Below, in pieces: positions 53,930-62,304 of a stretch of 64,000 nucleotides of DNA. The translations under genes were made by a program, and so were the position numbers. Position 1 is the stretch's first letter; each line of letters opens with the position of its first letter. The DNA lies in contig NZ_CP013386.1 of assembly GCF_001523745.2 (NCBI RefSeq), positions 868,001-932,000 of the forward strand, in the 5' to 3' direction. This stretch comes from Burkholderia mayonis. GTDB lineage: Bacteria > Pseudomonadota > Gammaproteobacteria > Burkholderiales > Burkholderiaceae. Below the pieces are notes generated by a model, which was not told the DNA's origin, ran no database searches, and worked only from the letters and a program-made list of their open reading frames with translations.

Positions 53930-55231
53930 TCACGCGAGCAGCTTGGGATCGCTCTTGCCGTACTTGATCGAGCGCTCGTCGGCGACCATCAGCCCGGTGT
54001 TCTCGTTGCGCCCCTGCAGCACGAGACGCGCGTCCTTCGCGCCGATCTGCTCGGCCGCCTTCCGGCTGTCGACACCGATCTCGCCTTTCTTCATCCGGTT
54101 GACGATCACGCCGACGGCGGTGTCGGCGAAGTCGCGCAGCATCCACGCGTCGCCGTCGCTGTCGCCGAACACGAGAAGCGGCCCGTAGCCCTTCTTCGAT
54201 TGCAGCTCGTTGCGGATGCCGACGGTCTTGCCCGGCCCGTAGTTGAACGGCCAGTTCGGCGCGTATTCGTTCACGTACTTGCCGTCGGCCGTCACGAGCC
54301 GCATGCCGATCACGTTCGCGTCGGGCACGCCGTAGCCGAACGCCGGATGGCCGGCGAACACGCGCACGACGTCGTCGAGCGACGCGGTGCTGACGTATAC
54401 GTCGATCCCGTTCGAGCGCAGCGTGTCCATCATCGCGCGAATTTCCTCGTGGATGCGGATGCCGTGGAAGTGCGTCGCGGCGACGACGCCCGCTCGGCCG
54501 GGCAGCGCGCGCGAGCTTTCGTACGTGACCTTGCGCAGCGCGTCGCCGAGATTCGCGACGTTGCTTTGATACGCCATCGCCTGCAACTCGTCGCGCGTCA
54601 TGCCCGCGTACCAGTACATGATCCACTTGTAGCCGATCTCGACCGGATACGTGTCGCAGATCGCGTCGTACATGAAATACAGCTTCGCGCGGAAATCCAA
54701 GAACCGCTCGCTGCGACGGATCTCGTCGAGCGGCTTGTCGCCGCCGAGGCCCTGATAGTTCGCGTGCAGCCAGCGATAGTCATTGTCGACGTCGGCCGCG
54801 ATGTCCTCCATCCGCACCGGCTTGCCGTCGATCGTCGTGTAGCCGAGCTTTGCGTCGAACGGGCCGTCCGGCACGCCCTGGCGCAGGATCGCGGAGAACT
54901 GGCCAGGCGTCAGGCGGTAATGCAGCCCGTCGATCTGGTGCATCAGCAACGCCTCTTCGCAGTCGTTCATGATGCTCGTGTTGTCCCAGTCGAACACCGC
55001 GTAGGGCCGGCGGTCGGCGCGGTAGGTCGGGCTCGGCGCACCGTGCGCGGCGAGCACGGCGCGCAGCCGCGCGACGTTGCGCGGCGACCAGCGGCCGGGC
55101 GTCAGCGACAGCGGGGCGGCGGGCGTGGCGGATGCGTCGGACGCGGCGCGCGCCGGGGACCATGCGGCGGCGGCCATCGCGGCCGAGGCGCTCGCCAGCG
55201 AGCGAACGAAGTGTCGACGTCCTGTTTTCAT
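53930..55231 (-). CDS. Exported HAD-family phosphatase (phosphorylcholine-phosphatase-like)
   Basis: A 433-residue hydrolase with a twin-arginine-type signal (TGRRHFVRSLASASAAMAAAAWSPARA), implying export in folded form to the periplasm. HAD motif I is VFDWDNTSIMND (DxDNT), motif II YVSTASLDD, motif III Lys in LQSKKGYG and motif IV VFGDSDGDAWML. The DxDNT form and the export signal resemble Pseudomonas phosphorylcholine phosphatase. It lies between the two polyol operons but has its own 176-base upstream region. A role in cleaving extracellular phosphorylated substrates is inferred. Confidence 0.78.
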   Translation of the reverse strand: MKTGRRHFVRSLASASAAMAAAAWSPARAASDASATPAAPLSLTPGRWSPRNVARLRAVLAAHGAPSPTYRADRRPYAVFDWDNTSIMNDCEEALLMHQIDGLHYRLTPGQFSAILRQGVPDGPFDAKLGYTTIDGKPVRMEDIAADVDNDYRWLHANYQGLGGDKPLDEIRRSERFLDFRAKLYFMYDAICDTYPVEIGYKWIMYWYAGMTRDELQAMAYQSNVANLGDALRKVTYESSRALPGRAGVVAATHFHGIRIHEEIRAMMDTLRSNGIDVYVSTASLDDVVRVFAGHPAFGYGVPDANVIGMRLVTADGKYVNEYAPNWPFNYGPGKTVGIRNELQSKKGYGPLLVFGDSDGDAWMLRDFADTAVGVIVNRMKKGEIGVDSRKAAEQIGAKDARLVLQGRNENTGLMVADERSIKYGKSDPKLLA

Positions 55232-55407
55232 CGAGGTTCTCCGAAGGGATGCGCGCGGCGAAGCGGAACGACGGAAATGACGCCGCCCGATTCGCTGGAA
55301 GCGACGGGATGCCGGTCAGCATCGCGCCCCATAAAACGGATTGCATGACGAAATCGGACGTTTGTCTGTCGAAACGCGACTGATGCGGCGCAGCACGCGG
55401 CGTGTCG

Positions 55408-56364
55408 CTAGCAGGCTTGCTCGACGAGCGCCGCTCGCGCACAGGTTTCGTCGGTCACGAGCCCCGACAGCCACCCGCCGCGCAGCGCCGCGAGCACCGC
55501 GACGCGCTTGCGCGGCCCGCCCGCGAAGCCGATCGTCGGACGCTTCGGCGGCGCGTCGAGCGCGACGCTCGTCACGCGCGCGCTCGTCGACGCCTCGATC
55601 CGCCGGCCTTGCGCATCGATCGGCAGACCGAGCATTTCGGCCACCGCGCCGAGCTCGACCATCTCGCTCAGTTCGTCGGCGGTGATGAAGCCGTCCTCGA
55701 ACAGCGGGCAGTGCGCGCCGATGTTGCCGACGCCGACGAACGCGACGTCCGCCTCCGCCGACAGCTTCTCGACGATCCGGTACAGCCGGTGATTGCACCA
55801 CTGCGCGCGTTCGGCGTTGCTGTCCGCGAAGAGCGGCGCGGGCAGCAGGAAATGCTTGCCGCCCGTCTTCTCGGAGATGTGCTGCGCGACGTCGTACGGG
55901 TTCGACGAGCCGTCCTGCGCGATCGCGCCGACCATCGACACGAGCCGGTGCTGCGGCCGCTCGATCTGCGCGATCTGCGCGACCGCGGCCTTCAGCGTCC
56001 GGCCGCTGCTGACCGCGACCACCATCGGCCTTTCTTCGTTCAGATAGCGCTCCATCACCTGCGCGCCCGCGACCGCGAGCTTGCGGTCGACCGCGTCGGG
56101 CGCGTCGCCGTCGATCGGCACGACTTCGCACATCGCGAGGCCGTAGCGCTTCGATAGCTGCGCGGCGAGATCGAGGCAGTCGGCGACGCGATGGTCGACG
56201 CGCACGCGAATCAGGTTCTTCTCGACCGCGAACGCGACGAGGCGCTGCGCGACGGGGCGCGACACCTGCAGCTTTTCGGCGATTTCGTTCTGGGTGTCGC
56301 CCGCGACGTAGTAGAGCCACGCGGCGCGCGTCGCGAGATCGAGTTTTTCGGAGGATTTGGACAC
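55408..56364 (-). CDS. SorC/DeoR-type sugar-binding transcriptional regulator
   Basis: A 318-residue regulator with a GTG start. The N-terminal helix-turn-helix (AAWLYYVAGDTQNEIAEKLQVSRPVAQRLVAFAVE) precedes a sugar-phosphate-binding domain (AVSSGRTLKAAVAQI, FVGVGNIGAHCPLF, GFAGGPRKRVAVLAALRGG). Family members such as SorC and DalR control sorbose, D-arabitol and ribitol genes. It is the third gene of the dehydrogenase-xylulokinase operon. Two matching 31-bp dyads, one at each polyol promoter, are its probable operators. Confidence 0.9.
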   Translation of the reverse strand: MSKSSEKLDLATRAAWLYYVAGDTQNEIAEKLQVSRPVAQRLVAFAVEKNLIRVRVDHRVADCLDLAAQLSKRYGLAMCEVVPIDGDAPDAVDRKLAVAGAQVMERYLNEERPMVVAVSSGRTLKAAVAQIAQIERPQHRLVSMVGAIAQDGSSNPYDVAQHISEKTGGKHFLLPAPLFADSNAERAQWCNHRLYRIVEKLSAEADVAFVGVGNIGAHCPLFEDGFITADELSEMVELGAVAEMLGLPIDAQGRRIEASTSARVTSVALDAPPKRPTIGFAGGPRKRVAVLAALRGGWLSGLVTDETCARAALVEQAC

Positions 56365-56444
56365 GGTAGAGGGATCTCAGGTCAGGCGGGCGTCAGGCGG
56401 GCCGTCGAGCGCCGGGGAAAAGTTCGCACTGTAGCGCACGGCGC

Positions 56445-57926
56445 TCACGCGAGCCGCTCGCGCGACGGCTCGAACAGCGGCCGCACGTGACGGTACAGCG
56501 CGCGGAACGTGTCGAGCCGCTCGCGCAGCGCCGCGTGGCGAGCCGCGTTCGGCGCGAACTCGTCGCGCAGCGGCGGCTTCGTCAGCACGTCGCGCGGATC
56601 GCCGCCGACCGCGAGCCAGCCGAGCCGAGCCGCGCCGAGCGCCGCGCCCGTCTCGCCGCCGCCGTGCCGGCGCGTGCGCACGCCGAGCGCGTCGGCGATC
56701 AGTTGCGCCCAGTACGCGCTTCTCGCGCCGCCGCCGATCAGCGACAGCGCGTCGGTCTGCGTGCCCCCTGCGATCAGCGCGTCGAAGCCGTCGGCGAGCG
56801 CGAGCGTCACGCCTTCGAGCACCGCGTAGCCGAGGAGCGCGCGGTCGGCGCCGTGCGTCATCCCGAACAACACGCCTTGCGCATACGGATCGTTGTGCGG
56901 CGTGCGCTCGCCCGACAGATAGGGCAGGAAGTACGGCGCGTTCCCGCACGCGGCGGGATCGAGCGCGGCGACTTCGGCGAGGAGCGCCGGCTCGTCGGTC
57001 GACGTCAGCTTGCAGATCCAGCGCAGGCAGCTCGCCGCCGACAGCACGACGCTCATCTGCTGCCAGCGGCCGGGAATCGCGTGGCAGAACGCGTGGACGG
57101 CCGACGCCGGGTTCGGCCGGAAGCGGTCGCCGACGACGCTCAGCACGCCCGACGTGCCGAGCGACACGAAGCCGTCGCCCGGCTGCGTCGCGCCGATGCC
57201 GAGCGCGCTCGTCGCATTGTCGCCGCCGCCGCCCGCGACGACGACCGCTTCGGCGAGCCCGAGCTCGCGTGCGATGTCCGCGCGCAGCGTGCCGGACGGC
57301 GCGTTGCCTTCGACGATCCGCGGCATCTGCGCGCGCGCCATGCCGCCCGCGGCGAGGAGCGCGCCGGACCAGTCGCGCTTCGCGGCGTCGAGCCACAGCG
57401 TGCCCGCCGCGTCGGACGGGTCCGACACCTTCGCGCCCGTGAGCCTCAGGCGCAGATAATCCTTCGGCATCAGCACGCACGCGATCTCGCGGAACACGTG
57501 CGGCTCGTGCCGCGCGACCCACAGGAGCTTCGGCGCGGTGAAGCCCGGCATCGCGAGATTGCCGGCGATCGCATGCAGATCGGGCGCGCGGGCTTCGAGC
57601 GCCACGCATTCGTCGGCGCTGCGCATGTCGTTCCACAGGATGGCCGGGCGCAGCACGCGATCGTGGCGATCGAGCAGCACCGCGCCGTGCATCTGGCCGG
57701 ACAGGCCGATCCCGCGCACGTCGCCGAAGGCGCGAGGATGCCGCGCGCGCAACGCGGCGAGCGCGGCGAGCGTGCCCGTCCACCAGTCGTCCGGATGCTG
57801 CTCGGCCCAGCGCGGATACGCGCGTGCGACGGTAAACGGCGTGCCCGCCGTGCCGACGACGATGCCGTCGGGCGAGAGCAGCAGCACCTTGACTTCGGAG
57901 GTGCCGAGATCGATGCCGAGATACAT
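56445..57926 (-). CDS. xylB: Xylulokinase
   Basis: A 493-residue FGGY kinase phosphorylating D-xylulose. It has YLGIDLGTSEVKVLLLS at the N-terminus, GLSGQMHGAVLLD and RPAILWNDMRS (xylulokinase signatures), SLGTSGVLSVVGD, and the C-terminal ATP site LIGGGARSAYWAQLIADAL. It is encoded 96 bases after the D-arabitol/mannitol-type dehydrogenase, matching the route D-arabitol to D-xylulose to xylulose-5-phosphate. This is the better candidate for true xylulokinase than the lone copy at 36469. Confidence 0.93.
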   Translation of the reverse strand: MYLGIDLGTSEVKVLLLSPDGIVVGTAGTPFTVARAYPRWAEQHPDDWWTGTLAALAALRARHPRAFGDVRGIGLSGQMHGAVLLDRHDRVLRPAILWNDMRSADECVALEARAPDLHAIAGNLAMPGFTAPKLLWVARHEPHVFREIACVLMPKDYLRLRLTGAKVSDPSDAAGTLWLDAAKRDWSGALLAAGGMARAQMPRIVEGNAPSGTLRADIARELGLAEAVVVAGGGGDNATSALGIGATQPGDGFVSLGTSGVLSVVGDRFRPNPASAVHAFCHAIPGRWQQMSVVLSAASCLRWICKLTSTDEPALLAEVAALDPAACGNAPYFLPYLSGERTPHNDPYAQGVLFGMTHGADRALLGYAVLEGVTLALADGFDALIAGGTQTDALSLIGGGARSAYWAQLIADALGVRTRRHGGGETGAALGAARLGWLAVGGDPRDVLTKPPLRDEFAPNAARHAALRERLDTFRALYRHVRPLFEPSRERLA

Positions 57927-58022
57927 GGGCGGAAAACGGTGCGTCGACAGGGAGCCGCTACTTTAGCCGCGCGCCCGCTGCCGTGCCAATGGCGATTTGA
58001 CCCGAGTGACGCGCACGGCCGT

Positions 58023-59414
58023 TCAGCGGCTCGCGAGCCACGCGTCGACGCGCGCGAGGCCCGCGCGCAGCGCGTGGTCGAGCGCGGCCGTGCCAGCGAG
58101 CGATCCCCACAGCGGGCGCTGCCCCGCGAGCGCGGCGACGGGATCGTCCGCGCCCGCGATCGCGCGCGCGGCGTCGGGGTCCATCACGCCGTCCTGGTAC
58201 GCGTACGGCAGCGTGCCTTTCGCCCAGCGTTGCAGGAAGCGCAGGAAGAGGGCGGGCAGCACCGCGGTCGACGCCGGCTCGACGCCGCGCGCGATCGATT
58301 CGGCGAGCGTCGGCGCGATGAAGCCGGGAATTTTCGAGAAGCCGTCGGCCGCGACGCGCTGGTTCGTGTCGCGGATGTGCGGATTGCCGAAGCGGTCGAG
58401 CACGACGTCGCGGTAGCGCGCGAGATCGAGCGGGCTCGGCGCGAGGCACGGGATCACGCCGTCCGTCACGTACGCGTGCGCGAAGCGGCGGATGCCGGCG
58501 TCGTGCGTGCCTTCGTGGATGTACGCGTAGCCCGCGAGCGTGCCCGCCCATGCGATGCAGCTGTGCGTTGCGTTCAGGATCCGGATCTTCGCTTCCTCGT
58601 ACGGATGAACGTCCCCGACGAGCTCCGCGCCCGCCTTCTCCCATGCCGGTCGGCCGGCCGCGAAGCGGTCTTCGATCACCCACTGGATGAACGCTTCGCC
58701 CATGACCGGGCACGCGTCGTCGACGCCCGCCGCCGCGAGCACGCGCTCGCGGACATCGGGCGTCGGGCGCGGCGTGATGCGGTCGACCATCGAGCTCGGG
58801 CACGCGACGTTCGCGTCGAACCACGCGAGCAGATCGACGAGCCCGCGCCGCGACAGGAATTCGCGCATGCCGGCGCGAAAGCGCGCGCCGTTGTTGCGCA
58901 GGTTGTCGCAGCTCTGCAGCGTGACGGGGCCCGCGCCGCGCGCGACGCGCTCGGCGAGCAGCGCCGCGAGCGCGCCGTAGATCGTGACGCGCGCGCCTTG
59001 CAGATCGGCCGCGAGATCGGGATTCGACGTGTCGAGCCGATCGTGCTCGTCGAGGGCGTAGCCGCCTTCCGTCACCGTGAACGACACGATCCTGCACGCC
59101 GGATCGGCGCCCGCGTCGACGAGCGCCGCGAGATCGATCGACCAGGGCAGCACGCGCGAGATCGAGCGGACCGTCTCGTATGCGCGCTCGCCCTGCGGCG
59201 TGACCGTTTCGAGCGTGTAGACGCCGTGCTGCGCGGCGAGCGCGTCGCGCGTCGCACGCATGTCGTCGCGGATGTCGCCGACGACGAGCGACCAGCGCTC
59301 GCCGGCGGGCGACGCTGCGTTGACGCGATGCAGGTACCACGCCTGATGCGCGCGGTGGAACGAGCCGACGCCGATGTGCAAGATCGCCGGCGCGGCGCTG
59401 GATGGACTGCTCAT
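58023..59414 (-). CDS. dalD: Long-chain polyol dehydrogenase (D-arabitol 4-dehydrogenase / mannitol dehydrogenase family)
   Basis: A 463-residue zinc-independent polyol-specific dehydrogenase. The NAD-binding start is ILHIGVGSFHRAHQAWYLHRV, and the catalytic motif K-x4-N-x2-H is seen in KIRILNATHSC. The N-terminal block and the neighbouring xylulokinase point to DalD (D-arabitol to D-xylulose), but mannitol or sorbitol oxidation is possible in this family. AGGAGA precedes the ATG. Transcription starts from a SorC-type operator 40 bases upstream. Confidence 0.85.
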   Translation of the reverse strand: MSSPSSAAPAILHIGVGSFHRAHQAWYLHRVNAASPAGERWSLVVGDIRDDMRATRDALAAQHGVYTLETVTPQGERAYETVRSISRVLPWSIDLAALVDAGADPACRIVSFTVTEGGYALDEHDRLDTSNPDLAADLQGARVTIYGALAALLAERVARGAGPVTLQSCDNLRNNGARFRAGMREFLSRRGLVDLLAWFDANVACPSSMVDRITPRPTPDVRERVLAAAGVDDACPVMGEAFIQWVIEDRFAAGRPAWEKAGAELVGDVHPYEEAKIRILNATHSCIAWAGTLAGYAYIHEGTHDAGIRRFAHAYVTDGVIPCLAPSPLDLARYRDVVLDRFGNPHIRDTNQRVAADGFSKIPGFIAPTLAESIARGVEPASTAVLPALFLRFLQRWAKGTLPYAYQDGVMDPDAARAIAGADDPVAALAGQRPLWGSLAGTAALDHALRAGLARVDAWLASR

Positions 59415-59453
59415 CCCGTGTCTCCTGGCGGCTGGCTGGCGCCTGCCGAATCC

Positions 59454-59498
59454 CGAATAAGATCATTTGCTCTTTATGTGAGCGAATGATCTTATTCG
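59454..59498. promoter_or_regulatory. Predicted SorC-type operator before the dehydrogenase-xylulokinase operon
   Basis: The 14-bp arms CGAATAAGATCATT (59454-59467) and AATGATCTTATTCG (59485-59498) are perfect complements around 17 bases. The half-sites GAGCAAATGATC (complement, 59461-59472) and GAGCGAATGATC (59480-59491) match the operator at 45230-45260, with the same 31-bp core length. It is strikingly AT-rich against its surroundings. Confidence 0.75.
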
Positions 59499-59514
59499 AT
59501 TGGGCGAAAGTCAA
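59486..59514 (-). promoter_or_regulatory. Promoter of the dehydrogenase-xylulokinase operon
   Basis: On the minus strand, TTGACT (59514-59509), a 17-base spacer, and GATCAT (59491-59486). The arrangement copies the polyol-operon promoter at 45207-45235, including the overlap of the -10 hexamer with the operator. Confidence 0.55.
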
Positions 59515-59595
59515 GGCGATCGCGTGGGGTTTCGATGCTGCGGCGCGCCAATCCGGGCGCGGCGCGCGTGAGGGGGGACGCGTCGGTGCGAAGCG

Positions 59596-60507
59596 TCAGA
59601 AAGGCTGGCGGGTCAGCAGCGCGAGCTGCTCGAGCAGCTTTGCCGCCGGACCGGGCAGGATCCCGTGGCGGCGGCGGAACGCGGTCAGCGTGCGGGTCGC
59701 GGCGACGCCTTCGACGGGCAGCGTATCGATCGTGCGCGCGCGGCGCTCCGCGCGATACATCGGCTCGGCCATCCAGCTCAGGAAGCCCGCATGCGCGACG
59801 AGGCTCTTGAGCGCCGTTACCGAGCGGGTTTCGACGGCGACGTCAGGCGGCGCGAGCCCTTGCGCGTCGAACGCCGCGCGCATCTGCTCGTACGGCGCGG
59901 TGCCGCGTGGCGGGATCGCCCAGCGCGCGGCGCGCGTGTCGGCGAGCGCAAGCGGCATGCCGGCGCCGCGCAGCGGATGATCGGGCGCGGCGACGACGTG
60001 ACTCACGTCGTTCCACCGGCATTCGGGGATCGCGACGACATCGTCGGTGTCCGGCACGCGCGTACTGAGCGCGACGTCGACCTCGTGTGTCAGGAGCGCT
60101 TCGACGAGCCGGTCCCACACGCCTTCGACGATCTCGATGCGCAGGTTGGGCCACCGGTCGAGCACGCGCCCGATCGCGACGGGCAGCACGAGGCTCGCGA
60201 TGCTGCCGACCGCGCCGACCTTGATCGCGCCCTTCGCGAGCCCGCGCAGCGCGTCGATTTCTTCGCGCGCGTGCTCGGCCTCGTGCTGCAGGAGCGTCGC
60301 ATGCGGCAAGAGCGCCTCGCCGATCGCGGTGAGCTGCATTCCCTTCGAATGACGCTCGAAGAGCGGCGCGCCGATCTGATCCTCGAGCCGCTTCAGGATG
60401 CGGCTCAGCGCGGGCTGCGTGACGTGCAGCGCGTCGGCCGCGCGGCCGAGGCTGCCGCTCGCGGCGATCGTCGTGAAGGCGCGCAGCTGGCGCAGATCGA
60501 AAGTCAT
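59596..60507 (-). CDS. LysR-family transcriptional regulator
   Basis: A 303-residue LTTR. The N-terminal winged helix-turn-helix is LRQLRAFTTIAASGSLGRAADALHVTQPALSRILKRLEDQIGAPLFER; the effector domain starts near residue 90. The ATG at 60507 is the family start (MTFDLRQLRAF). It is divergent from the benzoylformate-decarboxylase operon with 94 bases between, the usual layout for an LTTR that activates its neighbour in response to a pathway intermediate. A 9-bp inverted repeat lies in that gap. Confidence 0.92.
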   Translation of the reverse strand: MTFDLRQLRAFTTIAASGSLGRAADALHVTQPALSRILKRLEDQIGAPLFERHSKGMQLTAIGEALLPHATLLQHEAEHAREEIDALRGLAKGAIKVGAVGSIASLVLPVAIGRVLDRWPNLRIEIVEGVWDRLVEALLTHEVDVALSTRVPDTDDVVAIPECRWNDVSHVVAAPDHPLRGAGMPLALADTRAARWAIPPRGTAPYEQMRAAFDAQGLAPPDVAVETRSVTALKSLVAHAGFLSWMAEPMYRAERRARTIDTLPVEGVAATRTLTAFRRRHGILPGPAAKLLEQLALLTRQPF

Positions 60508-60537
60508 GCTGTCACGTAATGGCTTATTGCAGAAAAT

Positions 60538-60572
60538 ACAGTATCGGGGAATGTGTCCGCCGTCGATACTGT
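60538..60572. promoter_or_regulatory. Inverted repeat in the LysR-mdlC intergenic region
   Basis: ACAGTATCG (60538-60546) and CGATACTGT (60564-60572) are perfect complements spaced by 17 bases. Position between divergent LTTR and target genes suggests the recognition or activation site. The outer spacing is wider than a typical T-N11-A box, so it may represent two bound dimers. Confidence 0.5.
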
Positions 60573-60601
60573 GGAAATCGATAATGAGGAGACACGCACG
60601 C

Positions 60602-62221
60602 ATGACCGCCCCCGACCTTCGCGCCGACGCACCGATGCGCACCCTGTACACGGTCCGCGACGCCGTAATCGATCTGCTGCGCCAGTTCGGCATCCACAAG
60701 GTATTCGGCAATCCGGGCTCGACCGAGCTGCCGATGTTTCGCGACTTCCCCGACGATTTCCAGTACGTGCTCGGCCTGCACGAGGCGGTCGTGGTCGGGA
60801 TGGCGGACGGCTACGCGCAGGCGACGGGCAATGCCGCCGTCGTGAACCTGCATTCGGCGGCAGGCGTCGGCAACGCGATGGGCAACCTCTTCACCGCGTA
60901 CAAGAACAGGACGCCGCTCATCGTCACGGCCGGCCAGCAGGCGCGCTCGATTCTGCCGTTCGAGCCGTTTCTCGCGTCCGTGCAGGCGGCCGAGCTGCCG
61001 AAGCCGTACGTGAAGTGGAGCATCGAGCCCGCGCGCGCGGAGGACGTGCCCGCGGCGATCGCGCGCGCGTATCGCGTCGCGATGCAGGAGCCGCGCGGGC
61101 CCGTGTTCGTGTCGATTCCGGCCGACGATTGGGACCGGCCCGCCGAGCCCGTGCCCGCGCGCACGGTGAGCGCCGAAGTGCGGCCCGCGCCCGACGCGCT
61201 CGCGCGCCTCGCCGACGCGCTCGACGCGAGCGAGCGCCCGGCGTTCGTGATCGGCGCGGCGGTGGCGCGCGCGGGCGCGTGGGACGAGGCGGTGCAGCTC
61301 GCCGAGCGGCATCGCGCGCGCGTGTTCGTCGCGCCGATGTCGGGACGCTGCAGCTTTCCCGAGGATCATCCGCTGTTCGCGGGCTTCCTGCCGGCGATCC
61401 GCGAGCGGATCGTCGAGCAGCTCGCGGGCCACGACTTCATCCTCGCGTTCGGCGCGCCCGCGTTCACGTATCACGTCGAAGGCTTTGGCCCGCACGTGCC
61501 CGCGGGCGCGACGCTTCACCAGCTCGTCGACGATCCGTCGGTCGCCGCGTGGACGCCCGTCGGCGACGCGGTCGTCGGCAATCTGAGGCTCGCCGCACGC
61601 GATCTGCTCGCGCGTCCCGCGCCGCGTGCGCGGCCGATGCCCGCGCCGCAGGCGCCGCGCGAGCGCGTCGGCCCGGGCGCGCCGGGCGGGCGGATGCCGG
61701 TTGCGTTCGCGCTGCAGACGCTCGCCGACGTGCGCGATTCAAGCGACGTCGTCGTCGAGGAAGCGCCGAGCGCGCGGTCGGTGATGCAGCGGCATCTGCC
61801 GTTCACGCGCCGCGACACGTTCTACACGATGGACAGCGGCGGTCTCGGCTACGGCATGCCGGCCGCGGTCGGCGTCGCGCTCGCGCAGCCGGGGCGGCGC
61901 GTGATCGCGCTGATCGGCGACGGCTCCAGCCTCTATTCGATCCAGGCGCTCTGGAGCGCCGCGCACCTGAAGCTGCCGATCACGTTCGTGATCCTGAACA
62001 ACGCGCGCTACGCGGCATTGCAGGACTTCGCGCCCGTGTTCGGCTTTCGCGAAGGCGAGCCGGTGCAGGGCACCGCGCTGCCCGATCTCGATTTCGTGTC
62101 GCTCGCGCATGGGATGGGCTGCGCGGGCGTGCGCGTCGCTGCCGGCGCGCGCCTGCGCGATGCGCTCGAACAGGCGCTCACGTCGCCGACTCCCGTCGTT
62201 GTCGACGTCGAGATCGCGTGA
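60602..62221 (+). CDS. mdlC: Benzoylformate decarboxylase (thiamine-diphosphate enzyme)
   Basis: A 539-residue ThDP enzyme. The activating Glu is in GLHEAVVVGMADGYAQATG, and the cofactor motif GDG...NN is in LIGDGSSLYSIQALWSAAHLKLPITFVILNNARYAAL. NPGSTELPMFRDFPDDFQYVLGLHE is close to benzoylformate decarboxylases, which convert benzoylformate to benzaldehyde in mandelate degradation. The ATG is preceded by GAGGAGA at a slightly long distance. It is followed by an aldehyde dehydrogenase that could oxidise the product. No mandelate racemase or dehydrogenase is seen in the window. Confidence 0.9.
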   Translation: MTAPDLRADAPMRTLYTVRDAVIDLLRQFGIHKVFGNPGSTELPMFRDFPDDFQYVLGLHEAVVVGMADGYAQATGNAAVVNLHSAAGVGNAMGNLFTAYKNRTPLIVTAGQQARSILPFEPFLASVQAAELPKPYVKWSIEPARAEDVPAAIARAYRVAMQEPRGPVFVSIPADDWDRPAEPVPARTVSAEVRPAPDALARLADALDASERPAFVIGAAVARAGAWDEAVQLAERHRARVFVAPMSGRCSFPEDHPLFAGFLPAIRERIVEQLAGHDFILAFGAPAFTYHVEGFGPHVPAGATLHQLVDDPSVAAWTPVGDAVVGNLRLAARDLLARPAPRARPMPAPQAPRERVGPGAPGGRMPVAFALQTLADVRDSSDVVVEEAPSARSVMQRHLPFTRRDTFYTMDSGGLGYGMPAAVGVALAQPGRRVIALIGDGSSLYSIQALWSAAHLKLPITFVILNNARYAALQDFAPVFGFREGEPVQGTALPDLDFVSLAHGMGCAGVRVAAGARLRDALEQALTSPTPVVVDVEIA

Positions 62222-62304
62222 CGCGCGCGGTCGCGCCGTTGTTGCATCCATCGCATGATCACGCATTGCAAGCGTTAACAAGCAACCCGAAGGAGAACAC
62301 CCGC

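Noticed and set aside
56487..59489. Open frame of 1000 codons antisense to xylB and dalD
   Set aside because: Shadow frame; no recognisable domain, and the opposite strand encodes complete enzymes.
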